A stretch of 9,147 nucleotides of DNA from CBDUXT01 sp965371245. GTDB taxonomy: Bacteria > Planctomycetota > Phycisphaerae > UBA1845. Below the pieces are notes generated by a model, which had not been told where the DNA came from, searched no databases, and was given only the letters and a program-made list of their open reading frames with translations. Positions 5,868 through 9,147 of this stretch are shown one piece after another (within the stretch, counting starts at the first letter, position 1; every line of letters starts with the position of its first letter). The stretch is taken from positions 1 through 9,147 of the forward strand of contig CBDUXT010000148.1 in assembly GCA_965371245.1 (NCBI GenBank). Direction: 5' to 3'. Both the position numbers and the translations under genes were made by a program.

Positions 5868-6314
5868 ATGATATCACGAACCAGTGAATACGCGTTGCAA
5901 GCGGTGATCCACCTGACGCGACATGTCGATGATTGGCCCATCCCCGGTCGCAGAATTGCCGAGGAAACAGGCATCCCTCGCAAGTATCTTGCGGCCATCC
6001 TTGGCGACCTCGTGCGCGCAGGGGTGCTCGAATCGTCGCCCGGCGTGGGCGGAGGGTTTCGCTTGGCCCGACCGGCGAAGGAGATCCGGCTCTCCGAAGT
6101 CTTCGCTCCCTTCGAGCCCATTCTCGCCAACCATCGTCCGTGCCCATTCGGGCAGGAAATATGCAGCGATGATGATCCCTGCGCAGGCCACGACCAGTGG
6201 AAGCGCGTTCGCGAGACCTACCAACGCTTTCTCGAAAAGAACTCGATTTACGACGTCGCCTTCATGCGTAAGAAACGGCGTGCGGCCACGGCGCCAAGAA
6301 GGAAGAAACGATGA
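5868..6314 (+). CDS. Rrf2-family transcriptional regulator with candidate Fe-S ligands
   Basis: A 148-residue protein starting MISRTSEYALQAV, the standard opening of Rrf2 proteins. The winged HTH covers about residues 10-70 (IAEETGIPRKYLAAILGDLVRAGVL, then GGGFRLARP wing). C92, C99, C105 and H108 form C-x6-C-x5-C-x2-H, close to the IscR-type cluster ligands (C-x5-C-x5-C-x2-H). A [2Fe-2S] or [4Fe-4S] cluster sensing oxygen, NO or redox state is therefore likely. The C-terminus is a basic tail (RKKRRA...RRKKR). An upstream TTG at 5853 is possible, but ATG fits the family. There is no clear Shine-Dalgarno sequence. The stop overlaps the next start as ATGA (6311-6314), so it is translationally coupled to the cytochrome gene, which is probably a target along with itself. 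Confidence 0.9.
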   Translation: MISRTSEYALQAVIHLTRHVDDWPIPGRRIAEETGIPRKYLAAILGDLVRAGVLESSPGVGGGFRLARPAKEIRLSEVFAPFEPILANHRPCPFGQEICSDDDPCAGHDQWKRVRETYQRFLEKNSIYDVAFMRKKRRAATAPRRKKR

Positions 6315-8137
6315 GCAAGAAACATCAACACTGGACAGGTCGGACGGGTTTGGCGGCGGTCGTGATTGCTTCGGGCTGTTGCTCTCTCGCAATGGCGGCA
6401 TGTGTCGCTCGGGTGGCGCAGTCGCCCGCCGCTGCGTCTACGACCCAGCCGCAAGCCGTCGCATCCACAAGCGAAGCCGAACCGGCTTCACGGGGAATCG
6501 CGGTCGCGAATGTCGAAACCACGGCAAGGCAAACGGCGCCGGCGAGCGCGCAGCGCTCGGCCCCGGCGGCGAGCGGCACGGATGATCCCGCGCTGGCCCG
6601 CGGGGAAGAGCTGTTTACGAAACATTGCACGATCTGCCACGGCGAGAACGGCGACGGCGCCGGTAAATTCGCTTATCTGATGAACCCTCGCCCGCGTAAC
6701 TTCAAAAAGGGCGACTTCAAGCTCTCAACGACCCAGAATCAGATTCCCACCGCGGACGATTTCGTTCGAACGATTGGGCGCGGGATGCCCGGGTCGGCCA
6801 TGCCGCCTTGGGATCACCTGCCGCTCGCCGACTTGCAGGCCTTGGCTGCCTACGTGAGAGAATTCCACGTTCTCGGCATGCGTGAAACGCTTGCGGCGCT
6901 GGTCAACGAAGGCTCGTTGAGCAAGGCCGACGCGCCGAGATTGCTCGCCGATCGAACACAGCCGGGCGCGCCACTCTTCGTTTCGCCGGAACCCGCATTT
7001 GATGAGATCCGTTGGTTCCGTGGGCGGCGCCTGTATCTGGAAAACTGCGCCAGTTGCCACGGAGCGGACGGAAACCCCGTGCCCGAAGAGGTGAAGTTCG
7101 ATGCGGAAGGGTATCCGGTCCCGCCCCGGTCGTTTGTCAACGGCATATTCAAGGGCGGAAGCGACGGGCACCAACTCTATGCTCGCATCTGGAAGGGCAT
7201 GAAGGGAACACCCATGCCCGCATCCGAGGGAGTGTATTCCAGTGATGAGATGTGGGACATCATTCACTATTGTCAATCGCTCGCGCGGGCGGGCGCCCAG
7301 GAGCGTGCCCAACTCAAACAGGGCACGTTTGTGGCCCCCAATGCTCGTGGGTCGCTGCCGACCGGACCGGCGGACAGCGCGTGGGAACAAGCCAGACCGC
7401 TCTACGTCGCGCTGACGCCGCTCTGGTGGACGGAAGATCGCATCGAAGGGCTCAAGGTCCAGGCGCTGCACAACGGCGAGGAACTGGCCATCAGGCTGTC
7501 GTGGCTTGATCCCACGCTCGATGAGCGGGCCGTTCGTCACGACGAGTTTCGTGACGGCGTGGCCATCCAGTTCTCACTATCCAGCGATCCGCCTTTCTAC
7601 ATGGGCGACGCGAGTGAACACGGGGGCGTCAACATCTGGTATTGGAAGGCGGACCGCCAGAAGGATATTCAAAGCGGTCATCAGGATGTCGATGCCGCCT
7701 TCCCGGATCGCGCGGTCGATATGTACGCCGAGCAGGAACCTCCGGCGGCGTCGGACACGTTCATGTCCTGGCCTCGTGCAACGCTCGACAAGCACGATCC
7801 GCAGTTCATTACGGCATGGGGTGCGGGCAACCTCGTGGCCAACCCGAATCTCAAGACGCCGGTCGAATGTTTGGTCGCCCGCGGGCCCGGGACGCTCTCC
7901 GCCAAGCCCGCGAACGCGCAACTCGTCCAGGGTCAAGCCGTCTACGAACGAGGCGTTTGGTCCGTACAACTGCAGCGTGGCATGGACTTGCCGCCCGGGC
8001 ACGGGACGGACGGCGATGAGCGCCTCTTCAGGCCTGGCGACTATCTGCCGGTTTCCTTTGCCATATGGAACGGCAGCGCGGGTGATCGAGACGGAAAGAA
8101 GAACATCAGCATCTGGCAGAAGCTGGTGATCGAATAG
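6311..8137 (+). CDS. Secreted triheme electron-transfer protein: two cytochrome c domains plus ethylbenzene-dehydrogenase-type heme b domain (NxrC-like)
   Basis: A 608-residue protein. The N-terminus has a short hydrophobic segment (GLAAVVIASGCCSLAMA, 13-29) that could be a Sec signal or, via C23, a lipoprotein signal. An Ala/Ser/Thr/Pro linker runs to about 90. Cytochrome c domain 1 has C106-T-I-C109-H110 with likely distal Met164 (GSAMPPW). Domain 2 has C246-A-S-C249-H250 with Met302 or Met297. From about 355 to the end it matches the heme b domain of EbdC/NxrC-type gamma subunits: LSWLDP, FRDGVAIQF (413-421), FYMGD (429-433), VNIWYWKAD (440-448) and the C-terminal FAIWNGS...GKKNISIW. Met431 and Lys596/597 are the expected Met/Lys heme b ligands. 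It lies between the regulator and the molybdoenzyme, so a role as the periplasmic electron carrier for that enzyme is the natural reading. Two c domains fused to the heme b domain is more than a typical EbdC has. Confidence 0.85.
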   Translation: MSKKHQHWTGRTGLAAVVIASGCCSLAMAACVARVAQSPAAASTTQPQAVASTSEAEPASRGIAVANVETTARQTAPASAQRSAPAASGTDDPALARGEELFTKHCTICHGENGDGAGKFAYLMNPRPRNFKKGDFKLSTTQNQIPTADDFVRTIGRGMPGSAMPPWDHLPLADLQALAAYVREFHVLGMRETLAALVNEGSLSKADAPRLLADRTQPGAPLFVSPEPAFDEIRWFRGRRLYLENCASCHGADGNPVPEEVKFDAEGYPVPPRSFVNGIFKGGSDGHQLYARIWKGMKGTPMPASEGVYSSDEMWDIIHYCQSLARAGAQERAQLKQGTFVAPNARGSLPTGPADSAWEQARPLYVALTPLWWTEDRIEGLKVQALHNGEELAIRLSWLDPTLDERAVRHDEFRDGVAIQFSLSSDPPFYMGDASEHGGVNIWYWKADRQKDIQSGHQDVDAAFPDRAVDMYAEQEPPAASDTFMSWPRATLDKHDPQFITAWGAGNLVANPNLKTPVECLVARGPGTLSAKPANAQLVQGQAVYERGVWSVQLQRGMDLPPGHGTDGDERLFRPGDYLPVSFAIWNGSAGDRDGKKNISIWQKLVIE

Positions 8138-8201
8138 CGGACGCAAACGTTCAAGGATCGACACGGGCTTTCGACGAGCCATGTTGCCTGAGAGAAATGC
8201 C

Positions 8202-9147
8202 ATGGTGCATAATAGCGACAGCGGATCGACTCGCGACGGAACCTCGCGACGAAACTTCCTGAAAGCAACGGGTGCGGCCATCGGTGCTGCGAGCGGCTGG
8301 GGTTGGCCGCTAAGGACACTCGCGTCGCGCCCGGATATTGCCAATCCCCTTGCGTTCTACCCGGCGCGTGATTGGGAGAAGATCTACCGCGACCAATACG
8401 CCTACGACGGAACGTTCAGTTGGGTTTGCTCTCCGAACGACACGCACTCGTGTCGCGTGTTGGCTTACACCCGCAACGGCATCGTCACGCGCATGGGGTC
8501 GCAGTACGACCATCAAACCTATGCGGACATCTACGGCAACAAGGCCACGGCCAACTGGAACCCGCGCCAGTGCGCCAAGGGCTACACGTTCCACCGGATC
8601 ATCTACGGCCCCTATCGCCTGAAGCATCCGATCATCCGCAAGGGTTGGAAGGCGTGGGCCGACGCGGGATACCCCGATCTGGATATCGACGGCAACCGAT
8701 CCAAGTACAAGTTCGACAGCCGCGGCACGGATGAGCATGTCCGGATCCGTTGGGAAGAGGTCTTTCCGTACATCGCCAAGGCGTACGTTGCGGTGGCCAA
8801 GCGGTACAGCGGCGACGCCGGTGCCAGGAAACTGCGCGCGCAGGGCTATCCCGAGGAGATGATCGACGAAATGGATGGCGCGGGAACCCGCACGTTCAAG
8901 ATGCGCGGCGGCATGGGGTTGCTCGGCGTCATCGGTAAGTACGGGATGTATCGTCTCAACAACTCGATGGCGCTGCTCGACGCGCACGTTCGCGGTGTCG
9001 GCCCCGACAAAGCCCGTGGCGGCCGCAACTGGAGCAACTACACCTGGCACGGCGACCAGGCGCCGGGTCATCCGTGGGTGCATGGCTTGCAGACCTCCGA
9101 CTGCGACTTCAACGACCTGCGGTTCAGCAAGCTCATCATCATGAACG
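8202..9147 (+). CDS. Tat-exported molybdopterin oxidoreductase, catalytic alpha subunit, NxrA/NarG type (N-terminal part)
   Basis: An open frame of 315 codons that runs off the window. S-R-R-N-F-L-K (15-21) is a twin-arginine motif followed by a small-residue helix, so export as a folded protein is likely. WVCSPNDTHSC (74-84) and NPRQCAKG (120-127) give Cys76, Cys84 and Cys124 plus His82 or Asp80 for the N-terminal Fe-S cluster. NYTWHGD (279-285) holds Asp285, the expected Mo ligand of type II DMSO reductases. YGPYRLKHPIIRKGWK, KYKFDSR and GGRNWSNYTWHGDQ resemble, from memory, nitrite oxidoreductase NxrA of Nitrospira and anammox bacteria more than NarG. ATG at 8202 has GAGAG at 8190-8194. 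An in-frame ATG at 8181 lacks a spaced ribosome-binding site. A respiratory N-oxyanion reaction is inferred. Chlorate, selenate or hydrocarbon substrates remain possible. Confidence 0.85.
   Translation, partial: MVHNSDSGSTRDGTSRRNFLKATGAAIGAASGWGWPLRTLASRPDIANPLAFYPARDWEKIYRDQYAYDGTFSWVCSPNDTHSCRVLAYTRNGIVTRMGSQYDHQTYADIYGNKATANWNPRQCAKGYTFHRIIYGPYRLKHPIIRKGWKAWADAGYPDLDIDGNRSKYKFDSRGTDEHVRIRWEEVFPYIAKAYVAVAKRYSGDAGARKLRAQGYPEEMIDEMDGAGTRTFKMRGGMGLLGVIGKYGMYRLNNSMALLDAHVRGVGPDKARGGRNWSNYTWHGDQAPGHPWVHGLQTSDCDFNDLRFSKLIIMN

Noticed and set aside
7535..7556. An 8-bp inverted repeat CGTCACGA/TCGTGACG inside the cytochrome gene
   Set aside because: It is explained by the codons for RHDEFRDG in a conserved heme b domain segment. 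There is no sign of a separate function.
8230..8251. Direct repeat CTCGCGACG at 8230-8238 and 8243-8251
   Set aside because: It falls in the coding sequence just before and within the Tat motif, is short, and is probably due to repeated Arg codons.
6725..9083. Long minus-strand frames (6725-7540, 7577-8344, 8310-9083) opposite the cytochrome and molybdoenzyme genes
   Set aside because: The plus-strand frames carry heme, Tat and Mo-ligand motifs. The antisense translations show only Arg/Val/Ala-rich composition.

Overview
The window comes from a GC-rich bacterium. A Planctomycetota-like host is my best guess. It rests on the remembered similarity of an IS1380-type transposase remnant, on short GCAA-capped intergenic hairpins and on the general look of the RecO and glutamate dehydrogenase proteins. 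It is an inference, because no ribosomal gene is present. The high GC argues against the known AT-rich anammox genera, although the right-hand operon encodes nitrite-oxidoreductase-like proteins.

Left block (1-2709, all minus strand): recO (DNA repair) is followed, after a 227-bp gap where I recognise nothing, by a tightly spaced pair. The pair is an Asp-box sialidase-like beta-propeller and a small GT42/DUF115-like protein, which suggests a glycan or cell-surface function. Positions 1-128 hold no gene I can support.

Middle (2710-5867): a 494-bp divergent intergenic region carries a 224-bp segment bounded by 14-bp inverted repeats, two other hairpins and a possible promoter. It leads into a complete glutamate dehydrogenase gene on the plus strand, followed by an intact tRNA-Pro(CGG). 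Then comes about 1.1 kb of debris: a 24-bp inverted repeat pair, the first 38 codons of an IS1380-like transposase cut off near one arm of that repeat, an inverted repeat over the transposase ribosome-binding site, and the 3' half of a tRNA-Gly(TCC). This looks like an old integration or rearrangement zone behind a tRNA gene.

Right block (5793-9147, plus strand): a promoter with two dyad sites precedes an Rrf2-family regulator with a likely Fe-S ligand set. The regulator overlaps by 4 nt (ATGA) a secreted protein with two c-type cytochrome domains and an ethylbenzene-dehydrogenase-type heme b domain. After 64 bp comes a Tat-exported molybdopterin oxidoreductase of the NxrA/NarG (type II DMSO reductase) kind, cut by the window edge. 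I read this as a redox-regulated respiratory operon. The regulator would sense redox state, NO or iron-sulfur status, the molybdoenzyme would do periplasmic N-oxyanion (or similar) chemistry, and the triheme protein would carry the electrons. The iron-sulfur beta subunit is expected just beyond the right edge.
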